In this document: in pieces, positions 42,668 to 50,634 of the stretch | Layout: the number at the start of each line of letters is the position of its first letter | Position numbering within the stretch: position 1 is the first letter of the stretch | Origin: Methylobacterium sp. | Lineage (GTDB): Bacteria; Pseudomonadota; Alphaproteobacteria; Rhizobiales; Beijerinckiaceae | NCBI RefSeq assembly: GCF_019745455.1 | Contig: NZ_JAIETD010000068.1 | Location: 1 to 64,000, forward strand | Direction: 5' to 3' | Length of the DNA: 64,000 bases | Made by a program: the position numbers and the translations under genes | Notes under the pieces: generated by a model | Database searches by the model: none | What the model was told of the DNA's origin: nothing | What the model saw: the letters and a program-made list of their open reading frames with translations, nothing else

Positions 42668-42704
42668 GAAAAGCCTCCATCCCGCTAGGAATGGAGGCTT
42701 TTCT
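42668..42704. terminator. Bidirectional terminator between convergent genes
   Basis: AAAAGCCTCCAT and ATGGAGGCTTTT form a 12-pair stem around CCCGCTAGGA, giving A- and T-runs on either side. It would end both the secreted-protein gene on the left and the KGG gene on the right. Confidence 0.85.
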
Positions 42705-42748
42705 CTGAATGCGGTGGCCCCGCCAGATCGGCGGGGCTCTTTACGCGA

Positions 42749-42943
42749 TCAGTCTTCGCCGGGACGACCAGTGCCGGTGGATTGCCCGCCTTTACGACCG
42801 GCAGCCGACGCAAGTTCGCGATCTTGGGAGAAGGAACGTTTCTCTGCAGGGACACTACGACCGCCCTTGCTTGCGATCTCGCGCTGCCGTTCCAGATCCA
42901 TCGACGCGAAACCCCGCTTCGAGGTCGAATTGCCTGATGCCAT
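42749..42943 (-). CDS. KGG-repeat stress protein (GsiB/Con-10-like)
   Basis: A 64-residue hydrophilic protein with two KGG repeats: LERQREIASKGGRSVPAEKRSF and DRELASAAGRKGGQS. This is the pattern of GsiB (Bacillus) and Con-10 (fungi), hydrophilin-like proteins of stress and desiccation. Gly/Ser-rich and probably unfolded in solution. A GAGGAGG site precedes the ATG at 42943. An EcfG-type box lies 36 bp upstream. Confidence 0.88.
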   Translation of the reverse strand: MASGNSTSKRGFASMDLERQREIASKGGRSVPAEKRSFSQDRELASAAGRKGGQSTGTGRPGED

Positions 42944-42978
42944 CAATGCCTCCTCAGCATGTCGCTCACAGTCTGATC

Positions 42979-43003
42979 AACCTTCGCAGCTATCGATAGT
43001 TCC
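42979..43003 (-). promoter_or_regulatory. EcfG-type promoter box before KGG gene
   Basis: On the minus strand GGAAC (43003-42999), 16 bases, GGTT (42982-42979). Leader of about 30 nt to the ATG at 42943. Confidence 0.6.
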
Positions 43004-43209
43004 TCTCGTCGGCACCCCGACGTCTTATGAGAAGCGATCAAAAAGCGTCCTGCGGCAGCGGAACCTCGCTCGATCACTTCGCCGAGATCGCCCGGTAATG
43101 ATGAGCAGCAATCCACCAAGCACTGGACAAGGCCGCAGCGACTCGCATGGATAACGCGTGATCATGAGGGCCTACGTGATAGGCCCATTCCGGCCGGAGC
43201 GTCGCGTCA

Positions 43210-43653
43210 ATGACCCTCGACACAGAGGTTCTGTCCCTTAGGCAGGTTCCGCTCTTCCGGGAGGTCGAGCCATCGCGCCTCAAGCTCCTCGCCTTTACAA
43301 GCGAGCGCGTTCATTTCGATGCTGGTCAGCAGCTCTTCGCGCAGGGCGACCAGGCCGACGCCGCTTACCTCGTTCTCGACGGTACGGCAGCGGTGACGAT
43401 CGAGGGGCCACTGGGGCCGTTTCGCCTCGCCCTCCTCGGCGCCAACGCCCTCGTCGGCGAGATGGGAATTCTCGCCGACCAGCCGCGGTCAGCAACTGTG
43501 ACGGCGGAGACGACGACCATGGCCCTGCGCATCAGCCGCACAGTGTTCCTCGAACTGCTCGCGCAGTTTCCCGCGATCAGCATTGCGGTCATGCGCGAAC
43601 TCGCTTTGCGCCTCGAACAGACGAACCAGCAGCTCGCCCAAGCGAGGGCATGA
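43210..43653 (+). CDS. Cyclic nucleotide-binding domain protein
   Basis: A 147-residue single-domain protein of the CNMP/CRP effector fold: LRQVPLFREVEPSRLKLLAF, the FDAGQQLFAQGDQADAAYLVLDG region, then LALLGANALVGEMGILADQPRSATVTAE, which corresponds to the phosphate-binding cassette (GEM..L...PRSATV). No helix-turn-helix follows, so it is a ligand-sensing domain rather than a DNA-binding CRP. The C-terminal helix could mediate dimerisation. No partner is adjacent. Confidence 0.88.
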   Translation: MTLDTEVLSLRQVPLFREVEPSRLKLLAFTSERVHFDAGQQLFAQGDQADAAYLVLDGTAAVTIEGPLGPFRLALLGANALVGEMGILADQPRSATVTAETTTMALRISRTVFLELLAQFPAISIAVMRELALRLEQTNQQLAQARA

Positions 43654-43669
43654 CCCGCGTAGGCGAGGG

Positions 43670-44116
43670 CTATACAGGGGTTGGATAAGTGATGAACTCC
43701 ATCAAGGAGCCGTCCGGATCGCGAAAGTAGACGCTGATCCCGAGTCCGGCAGCACCCTGCCGCTCCACCGGACCAAGCTCGACCGGCACCCCGTGATGCG
43801 TGAGATGTGCAATCGCCCCTTCGATCGAGCCAGACCAACGGAAGCACAAATCGCTGTTGCCGGGCATGACCGGCTTCGAGGCCAACAACGTTCCGATCTG
43901 TCCGGGACCATGAACGTTGAGCTGCACGCCGCCGAAGCGAAAGGCCACGGCCTTCCTGGCTGGGACAACCTCGGCTCCGAGAACGTCCCTATAGAAAGCG
44001 GTGGCTCGCTCCCAATCCGAGACGTGAATGACGCAGTGATCGAGGTGGATTGCCGGGCCGAGTTCGGTGATAGCCTCGCCGGCCTCGGGCACCGTCAGCG
44101 TCTGCGTATCGGCCAT
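43670..44116 (-). CDS. VOC family (glyoxalase/dioxygenase-like) protein
   Basis: A 148-residue vicinal-oxygen-chelate fold protein: IHLDHCVIHVSDWERATAFYRDVLGAEVV, GVQLNVHG, and ISVYFRDPDGSLMEFITYP, where His, His and Glu supply the usual metal site. Substrate unknown; such small VOC proteins include glyoxalases, fosfomycin-resistance-type and dioxygenase-like enzymes. Start 44116 was chosen because GGAGGAG sits just upstream; a longer frame adds nine residues without a site. Confidence 0.85.
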   Translation of the reverse strand: MADTQTLTVPEAGEAITELGPAIHLDHCVIHVSDWERATAFYRDVLGAEVVPARKAVAFRFGGVQLNVHGPGQIGTLLASKPVMPGNSDLCFRWSGSIEGAIAHLTHHGVPVELGPVERQGAAGLGISVYFRDPDGSLMEFITYPTPV

Positions 44117-44277
44117 CGCATCTCCTCCAGGGCGGTTCATCGCATGCCCTGGAATGCACGATACGCCCGTGACAATCCTGCCGCGAGCCCATCCCGCTTG
44201 TCCTCCAGATGCGAATGCCGAACCGCCTGAGGCGCAAAAGTCACATCTGTCAGCCGGGGGAGGGGATAGTCAGTGGC

Positions 44278-44976
44278 ATGATGCAGTCCTTTCCGATGCC
44301 GGGCAAGCCAATGACCACCCGCATGAATACCCGACGGACTCTCCTCGCGATCGCTGCCGCGGTGGTGATCGCACCTCTTGCCGCCTGCAATACGCGAGGC
44401 CCTGTCGCCACCACGGCGCAGGACGACGAGTCGGCCTGGTACATCGGGACAATGGCGGACAAGCCGCACGACGTTCCCCTGGTGGACACCAACAGGCTCG
44501 ATCCGAAATATCGACGCCAGATCGTGCGCTATACCGGACCGGAGCGGCCGGGTACCATCGTGGTCGACATCGACAACCGCCAGCTTGCGCTGGTTCAGGA
44601 GGACGGCAGCGCAATCCAGTATGGCATCGGAGTAGGAAAGCTCGGCTTCTCCTGGAAGGGGCAGGCGACGGTCGGACGAAAAGGCACCTGGCCTGATTGG
44701 AGACCGACCACGACGATGGTGTCCCTCAACCCGGATCTGCCGCGCACCCTCAAAGGCGGTGTCGACAACCCGCTTGGAGCTCGTGCCCTCTATCTTCACC
44801 AGGGTGGCCGCGACATCCTATTCCGCATTCACGGAACCAACGAGCCTTGGAGCATCGGCGAACAGATGTCGTCCGGCTGCGTCCGCATGCTCAACGAGGA
44901 CGTCGTCGATCTCTACGAGCGCGTCCCGGTAGGTACGACAGTGCTGGTAAAGCGCAACGGCCGCTATCGAGTCTGA
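44278..44976 (+). CDS. L,D-transpeptidase (YkuD) lipoprotein
   Basis: A 232-residue exported enzyme. The leader (MNTRRTLLAIAAAVVIAPLAAC) ends in a lipobox LAAC, so the mature protein would be a lipoprotein. The YkuD domain follows: TIVVDIDNRQLALVQED, GIGVGKLGFSWKGQATVGRK, and the catalytic block IHGTNEPWSIGEQMSSGCVRMLNED with HGT and SxGCVRM (nucleophile Cys). It makes 3-3 cross-links or anchors proteins to peptidoglycan. Two adjacent ATG codons at 44278/44281 follow a GGAGGGGA site; an ATG at 44311 is an alternative. Confidence 0.9.
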   Translation: MMQSFPMPGKPMTTRMNTRRTLLAIAAAVVIAPLAACNTRGPVATTAQDDESAWYIGTMADKPHDVPLVDTNRLDPKYRRQIVRYTGPERPGTIVVDIDNRQLALVQEDGSAIQYGIGVGKLGFSWKGQATVGRKGTWPDWRPTTTMVSLNPDLPRTLKGGVDNPLGARALYLHQGGRDILFRIHGTNEPWSIGEQMSSGCVRMLNEDVVDLYERVPVGTTVLVKRNGRYRV

Positions 44977-45001
44977 CGCCACGTGATGACGGCGAACAGA
45001 A

Positions 45002-45029
45002 GGGCGAGCCACCCACCGGTGGCTCGCCC
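45002..45029. terminator. Strong hairpin between ldt-like and DUF892 genes
   Basis: A perfect 12-pair stem (GGGCGAGCCACC with GGTGGCTCGCCC, loop CACC) between two convergent genes. No T-run of note follows on either strand, so it may work as a terminator with Rho or as an mRNA 3' stabiliser. Confidence 0.6.
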
Positions 45030-45054
45030 ACATCTTCCCTAAAGCGCTAGCGGA

Positions 45055-45564
45055 TCAGGCTGCCTTACCGGCCGCCCCACCCTGGACGTTGATGCTGAGG
45101 GCGATCTTCGTGAGGAGCTCGTCGGTTCGCTTCTCCTCCTGAAGCGTCTCATCGAGGAGCTTGGCAGCATCCTTGTGGCCCAGTTGGGTAGCCCAGGTCT
45201 TGAGGGTGCCGTATCGGGCGATTTCGTAATGCTCGACCGCCTGCGCGCAGCCGACGAGGACTGCATCGGCAGCGGGACTTCCCTGGAAATCCTCCAAGTC
45301 CTCCTCCATCTCGGCAGAGAGGCCCTGCATCGCCTCGCAGGTCTTGCCTCGGGCGGTTTTTCCGATGATCTCGAAGACCTGCTGAAGGCGCTCGACCTGA
45401 TGCGCGCTCTCCTCGGCATGCGTCTCGAAGGCTTGGCGAAGCTGGTCGGATTCCGCCGCTTTAGCCGACTTCTTGAGAGCCTTCACCGACTGGCGCTCAG
45501 CGTAATAGACGTCCTTCAGGGTCTCGTAGAAGGCGTCGCTCAGGGTCTTGTCCTTGGCGGCCAT
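45055..45564 (-). CDS. DUF892 (YciE/YciF-type) ferritin-like protein
   Basis: A 169-residue ferritin-like four-helix protein of the DUF892 family: LSDAFYETLKDVYYAERQSVKALKK (first helix, E and Y ligands), QLRQAFETHAEESAHQVERLQQVF (EExxH), VLVGCAQAVEHYEIARYGTLKTWA, DETLQEEKRTDELLTKIA. The Glu/His set is consistent with a di-metal site. Family members are induced in general stress and osmotic stress. GGAGGAG precedes the ATG at 45564. An EcfG-type box lies 87 bp upstream. The divergent neighbour is a tiny DUF3096 protein. Confidence 0.9.
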   Translation of the reverse strand: MAAKDKTLSDAFYETLKDVYYAERQSVKALKKSAKAAESDQLRQAFETHAEESAHQVERLQQVFEIIGKTARGKTCEAMQGLSAEMEEDLEDFQGSPAADAVLVGCAQAVEHYEIARYGTLKTWATQLGHKDAAKLLDETLQEEKRTDELLTKIALSINVQGGAAGKAA

Positions 45565-45650
45565 TGTCGTCTCCTCCAGGTGGAACGGGTCAGGCGGGTA
45601 ATCTGCCGATGCCGAAGCGATCCAATCGCCACGCATCCCCTCGACCCGAG

Positions 45651-45675
45651 AACCGGACCCGGCGACGGGTGTTCC
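45651..45675 (-). promoter_or_regulatory. EcfG-type promoter box before DUF892 gene
   Basis: On the minus strand GGAAC (45675-45671), 16 bases, GGTT (45654-45651). The gene starts at 45564, so the leader is about 80 nt. Confidence 0.55.
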
Positions 45676-45786
45676 CCGGGGTTTACGAAGGCAGACCGGA
45701 ATCTGTGGATAGCCGCGTTCGACGGTCGTTGCCTTTCGCCGAAGACCCGCCGACAGACGATCCACGACAACCAGGAGATACGTTTC

Positions 45787-45939
45787 ATGACCATCACGAT
45801 CGCCAATCTGCAGCCGATCATCGCCCTCGCCGCCGGCATCCTGATCCTGATCGTGCCGCGTCTCCTGAATTTCATCGTCGCGATCTACCTGATCCTCGTC
45901 GGCCTGATCGGCCTCGGGGTGTTTCGCGCGCTGTCATGA
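45787..45939 (+). CDS. DUF3096 small membrane protein, 50 aa
   Basis: A 50-residue protein, MTITIANLQPIIALAAGILI followed by LIVPRLLNFIVAIYLILVGLIGLGVFRA, with two hydrophobic helices around a PRLLN turn. This is the DUF3096 pattern. A CAGGAGAT site lies eight bases before the ATG. It is divergent from the DUF892 gene; a joint regulation by stress is plausible but no clean EcfG box faces this way. Confidence 0.85.
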   Translation: MTITIANLQPIIALAAGILILIVPRLLNFIVAIYLILVGLIGLGVFRALS

Positions 45940-46141
45940 CCACAGCCGCACGGGGCGCACAGTACGATGACAGAAAACCTGGATCGTCACGGCTCTAGAC
46001 GGCGTGACGGCCGTTCATCTTGCGTTGCAGCGGGACATGGTCGAACACGACTCTGGATCTTCTCCGGTGCTCGACTGAAACGCGTATCGCGCGAGCCCCG
46101 GATTTCCTGCAACGGACCTCGTACGAGCGGATGGGCGAACG

Positions 46142-48808
46142 ATGGCGAAGTGGGTCTACTCCTTCGGCGACGGCAAGGCCGAGGGCCAGTCGTCGATGCG
46201 CAACCTATTGGGCGGCAAGGGAGCGAACCTCGCCGAGATGTCGAATCTGGGCCTTCCGGTGCCCCCCGGCTTCACCATCACGACCGAGGTCTGCACCTGG
46301 TACTACGACCATGGCCGCGAGTATCCGCCGGAGCTGAAGGCCGAGGTCGAGGCAGCCCTCGAAGCCATCGGCAAGCTGACCGGGCGCGGCTTCGGCGACC
46401 CTGAGAATCCTCTCCTGGTCTCCGTTCGCTCCGGTGCTCGTGCCTCTATGCCGGGCATGATGGACACTGTACTCAACCTTGGGCTGAACGACGTCACCGT
46501 CGAGGCGTTGGCCAAGGGTGCCGGAGACCCGCGCTTCGCCTACGATTCCTACCGCCGCTTCATCACGATGTACTCGAACGTCGTGCTCGGCGTGGAGCAC
46601 CACGCCTTCGAGGAGGCGCTGGAGCACTATAAGGAAGGAAAGGGCGTCAGCCTCGACACCGAACTCGGAGCCGAGGACTGGAAGCATCTCGTCGGGGTCT
46701 ACAAGAAGATCGTCCGAGACGAGCACGGCTCGGACTTCCCGCAGGGCGCCCAGGATCAGCTCTGGGGCGCCATCGGCGCCGTGTTCAACTCCTGGATGAT
46801 CCCGCGGGCCAAGAAGTACCGCGAGCTCAATGCCATCCCCGAGAGCTGGGGCACGGCGGTGAACGTTCAGGCCATGGTGTTCGGCAATATGGGCGACACC
46901 TCGGCAACCGGCGTCGCCTTCACGCGCAATCCCTCCACCGGCGAGAAGGCGCTCTACGGCGAGTTCCTGATCAACGCGCAGGGCGAGGACGTCGTCGCCG
47001 GCATCCGCACGCCGCAGGACATCACCGAGAAGGCCAGGATCGAGGCCAAATCCGATAAGCCCTCGATGGAGCGGGCGATGCCCGACTCCTATGCCGAGCT
47101 CGTGCGGATCTATGGGCTCCTCGAGACCCATTACCGCGACATGCAGGACATGGAGTTCACCATCGAGAGCGGAAAGCTCTGGATGCTCCAGACCCGCAAC
47201 GGCAAGCGCACGGCAAAGGCAGCCCTGCGCATCGCAGTGGACCTCGCCGCCGAAGGCTTGATCACCCAGGAAGAGGCGATCGGCCGGATCGAGCCCGCGG
47301 CCCTCGACCAGCTTCTGCACCCGACCATCGACCCCAAAGCCGAGCGCAAGATCATCGCTTCCGGGCTTCCGGCCTCCCCGGGAGCAGCGACTGGCGAGAT
47401 CGTCTTCAACTCCGAGGACGCGGAGGCTGCGCGGAAGGCCGAGCGCAAGTGCATCCTGGTGCGGGTCGAGACGAGCCCAGAGGACATCCACGGGATGCAC
47501 GCCTCGGAGGGAATCCTCACCACCCGCGGCGGCATGACGAGCCACGCGGCGGTCGTCGCCCGCGGCATGGGCAAACCCTGCGTCTCGGGCGTGGGCTCGA
47601 TCCGCGTCGACTACAAGGCGGGAACGCTCTCGGTTGGCGGGACCACCCTGAAGGCCGGCGACAAGATCACCATCGATGGCTCGACCGGCCAGGTCCTGCT
47701 CGGCGAGGTGGCGATGCTGGAGCCCTCGCTGTCAGGCGAGTTCGCGACGCTGATGGGCTGGGCCGACAAGGTCCGCACCATGAAGATCCGCGCCAACGCG
47801 GACACCCCCACCGATGCCCGCGCCGCACGCAACTTCGGTGCGGAGGGGATCGGTTTGTGTCGTACCGAGCACATGTTCTTCGAGGGGGATCGCATCGTTG
47901 CAGTGCGCGAGATGATCCTCGCTGACGATGCGGAAGGCCGTCGGGCAGCGCTCGCGAAGATCCTGCCCTACCAGCGCCAGGACTTCGTCGAGCTCTTCAC
48001 GATCATGTCGGGCCTTCCCGTGACGATCCGGCTGCTCGACCCGCCGCTGCACGAGTTCCTGCCGCATACCGACGAGGAGGTTCGGGACGTCTCCGCGAGC
48101 ACCGGCGTCTCGGAGGACAAGCTGCGCCGGCGCATGACCGAGCTGCACGAGTTCAACCCGATGCTCGGCTTCCGAGGCTGCCGCCTCGCCATCGCATTTC
48201 CCGAGATCGCCGAGATGCAGGCGCGCGCGATCTTCGAGGCTGCCGTACAGGCTGCCAAGGAGACCGGGCAGCCGGTGACTCCGGAGGTGATGGTGCCGCT
48301 CGTCTTCACCCAGATGGAGTTCGATCTCGTCAAGGCGAGTATCGACGCCATGGCAAAGGCGGTCACAGCCGAGACGGGCAGTACCCTCGATTACCAGGTC
48401 GGCACGATGATCGAGTTGCCGCGTGCGGCTCTGCGAGCCGGTGACATCGCCAAGACCGCCGAGTTCTTCTCGTTCGGAACCAACGACTTGACCCAGACGG
48501 CCCTCGGCATCTCGCGTGACGACGCCTCGACTTTCCTGGGCGCCTACACGCAGCGCGGCATCCTCTCGGCAGACCCCTTCATCTCCATAGACCGTGAGGG
48601 CGTCGGCGAACTCGTCCGGATCGGCGTCGAGCGCGGCCGAGCGGTGCGGCCGGACATCAAGCTCGGCATCTGCGGTGAGCACGGCGGCGATCCGTCATCG
48701 ATCGCGTTCTGCCAGTCGGTTGGGCTCGATTACGTGTCGTGCTCGCCCTATCGGGTGCCGATCGCGAGGCTTGCCGCTGCTCAGGCAGCTCTCGCCGGCG
48801 AAAACTGA
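46142..48808 (+). CDS. ppdK: Pyruvate, phosphate dikinase
   Basis: An 888-residue enzyme interconverting pyruvate + ATP + Pi and PEP + AMP + PPi. The N-terminal ATP-grasp domain begins WVYSFGDGKAEGQSSMRNLLGGKGANLAEM; the swivelling phosphohistidine domain has LTTRGGMTSHAAVVARGMGKPCV (His near 467); the C-terminal PEP/pyruvate TIM barrel has GLCRTEHMFF, FGTNDLTQTALG and GICGEHGGDPSSI with the catalytic Cys. Full length. In methylotrophs and other alphaproteobacteria it can run in the gluconeogenic direction. A longer set of antisense frames is shadow. Monocistronic. Confidence 0.97.
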   Translation: MAKWVYSFGDGKAEGQSSMRNLLGGKGANLAEMSNLGLPVPPGFTITTEVCTWYYDHGREYPPELKAEVEAALEAIGKLTGRGFGDPENPLLVSVRSGARASMPGMMDTVLNLGLNDVTVEALAKGAGDPRFAYDSYRRFITMYSNVVLGVEHHAFEEALEHYKEGKGVSLDTELGAEDWKHLVGVYKKIVRDEHGSDFPQGAQDQLWGAIGAVFNSWMIPRAKKYRELNAIPESWGTAVNVQAMVFGNMGDTSATGVAFTRNPSTGEKALYGEFLINAQGEDVVAGIRTPQDITEKARIEAKSDKPSMERAMPDSYAELVRIYGLLETHYRDMQDMEFTIESGKLWMLQTRNGKRTAKAALRIAVDLAAEGLITQEEAIGRIEPAALDQLLHPTIDPKAERKIIASGLPASPGAATGEIVFNSEDAEAARKAERKCILVRVETSPEDIHGMHASEGILTTRGGMTSHAAVVARGMGKPCVSGVGSIRVDYKAGTLSVGGTTLKAGDKITIDGSTGQVLLGEVAMLEPSLSGEFATLMGWADKVRTMKIRANADTPTDARAARNFGAEGIGLCRTEHMFFEGDRIVAVREMILADDAEGRRAALAKILPYQRQDFVELFTIMSGLPVTIRLLDPPLHEFLPHTDEEVRDVSASTGVSEDKLRRRMTELHEFNPMLGFRGCRLAIAFPEIAEMQARAIFEAAVQAAKETGQPVTPEVMVPLVFTQMEFDLVKASIDAMAKAVTAETGSTLDYQVGTMIELPRAALRAGDIAKTAEFFSFGTNDLTQTALGISRDDASTFLGAYTQRGILSADPFISIDREGVGELVRIGVERGRAVRPDIKLGICGEHGGDPSSIAFCQSVGLDYVSCSPYRVPIARLAAAQAALAGEN

Positions 48809-48825
48809 GGCGCTCGCAGGGTCAT

Positions 48826-49979
48826 TCAGGTGGTCCCGATGTCCGCGCGGGTTTCGTGGGGCCGAACGCTTGTCTCAAAAGACGACGTCCTGGCATCAGC
48901 CGCTCGGATCCAGGCATCGAGATCGGGCTGCGGCATCGGGCGGGCGAAGTAGTAACCCTGCACCACGCGGCAACCGCAGCGCGCGAGGAGGAGTGCCTCC
49001 TCGGCGCCTTCGACGCCCTCTGTCACCAACTCGATGCCCAGCGGGCCGATCCCCAGGATGGCCTGGACCAGGCTGCGGTCGCCCTCGCGTCGTTCACTAT
49101 CGGTGACGAAGCCCCGGTCGATCTTGATCCGTTCGACCCGCAACGTTCTTAGGGAGGCAAGGGAGGAATAGCTGGCGGCGGGATCATCAATCACGATGCG
49201 GAATCCGAGGGCAAAGAGAGCTGGACCTCGCCGATAGCGGCGTTGCCCGCGATGGCGGGATCCTCGGTGATCTCGATCTCCAGACACGCGGGCGACACAT
49301 CGAAGGCGGCCAAAGTCTCAGCGACGCAGCCCGCGAGGGGATGGAGCCCCAATTCCTGAGGCGAGACGTTGACGGCGACGATCACGTCCCCGTTACCGCG
49401 GTTGCGGAGATCGCGGATCAGGCGGCAGGCTTCGGCGGCGATGTGAAGGGTGAAGGCTTCGGATTGGTGGGTCGAGCGCGCGGCCGCGACGATGTCCGGC
49501 GGGCTGATCCAACCATGACGCTCATGCTTCCAGCGGATCAGGAGTTCGTCGCCCACGATCGAACGGTCGGCAAGGATGACCCGGGGTTGGCACCAGACCA
49601 GGATTGCAAAGCCGGCAAGGGCTTTGGACAGGTCGAGCTAGACGTCCCGGCGCACGGCGACGACATCCTGAAGTGACGAGTCGAAGCAGCACAGGCGCTG
49701 GCGGCCCGCACTCTTTCCTGCATATGAAGGACGTTTTCAGATCGATGCTCGTACGCAACCGTCCTGTTGGCGTGACGAACAGGAGATAGCGCCCTGCGGT
49801 CACGAGCAAGATGATGCCTAGGCAAGAGAAAAGGACGGCTGCGGGGATCTTCGACCACAAGATCAGAATGACCCAGCACGCGACGACGCCGTTCGACCAC
49901 AGAGCCGAGACCATGAATCGAATGGTCGATTTGGCCTGATCGCAGCGGATCTGCCGGTCGACGTCTATACCAGGCAAAG
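48826..49979 (-). pseudogene. EAL-domain protein relic, GGDEF region deleted
   Basis: Read leftwards: a membrane N-terminus (DRQIRCDQAKSTIRF, then VACWVILILWSKIPAAVLF and ILLVTAGRYLLFV), then after only ~120 bases an EAL domain in a second frame (LADRSIVGDELLIRWKHERHG, IVAVNVSPQELGLHPLAG, LEIEITEDPAIAGN), then a third frame (ALGFRIVIDDPAASYSSLAS, RIKIDRGFV, LGIELVTEGVE, VQGYYFARPM). The GGDEF/PAS part between membrane and EAL regions is missing and there are at least two frameshifts. The EAL motif itself is altered (ELLIRW for EALLRW) and DDFGTGYSS reads DDPAASYSS. A dead cyclic-di-GMP gene. Confidence 0.8.
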
Positions 49980-50216
49980 AAATCTGAAATTAGCTCGTCA
50001 TGCCTGCGCGTCTGCGAGATTGATCTATGCTCATCCGAAAGGACGTAAGGATCGATGAGTCGCGGCAAGACGAACAAGGCGCTTGGGGAAAAAGCGATGA
50101 TAAAAATCGCGACCGACAGAGAACCGATGTCGGTCCGGCACGTTGAGTGCTAGTGCCGATCCAACGCAGCAAGGTCGCCGGCGACCGGTGCGAGGCGGCA
50201 GCAACGCGCGGGAACG

Positions 50217-50474
50217 ATGGCCATGAACGATCCCAGCCAGCCACCGCTCTTCCTCGACGACGCCATCTCCGTTCCCCTTGCGCGATCTTTCCAAAAGGTC
50301 TCTCTGTGGCTCGTCGGCGGGGTGGGCGCAGCGACAGCCGGCATGTTGCTCGTCTTCGCGGTTGCAACCCAAAGCGGGGCGGATGCCGAGCGCATCGCCG
50401 GAAGTCAGGGCGATGGGCTCAAGGGGTTGATTTCGGCAATCGCTGCCACCCATGGACGCCCAGGAGCGCTGTAG
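50217..50474 (+). CDS. Small hypothetical membrane protein, 85 aa
   Basis: An 85-residue protein with a single hydrophobic segment, VSLWLVGGVGAATAGMLLVFAV (about residues 27-48), preceded by a polar N-terminus and followed by a short polar tail. Two ATG codons (50217, 50223) are possible. A near-match to the EcfG promoter (AGAAC-N16-CGTT, 50120-50144) lies 70 bp upstream. It precedes the SleB gene on the same strand. Family not recognised. Confidence 0.5.
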   Translation: MAMNDPSQPPLFLDDAISVPLARSFQKVSLWLVGGVGAATAGMLLVFAVATQSGADAERIAGSQGDGLKGLISAIAATHGRPGAL

Positions 50475-50634
50475 AGCTTTCCGCCGTCGCCGAACCAGCT
50501 GTCCCGAGGTATGCGCCTGCACCGAAACGGCACGGTCGTGCTTGTTCGATCTGAAGCGCGCTTAACTGCCCCGCAACCATAACCGGCAACCATCATGGTC
50601 TGGGCGCCTCACGTAGGGGCGGACAGGCAATCCA

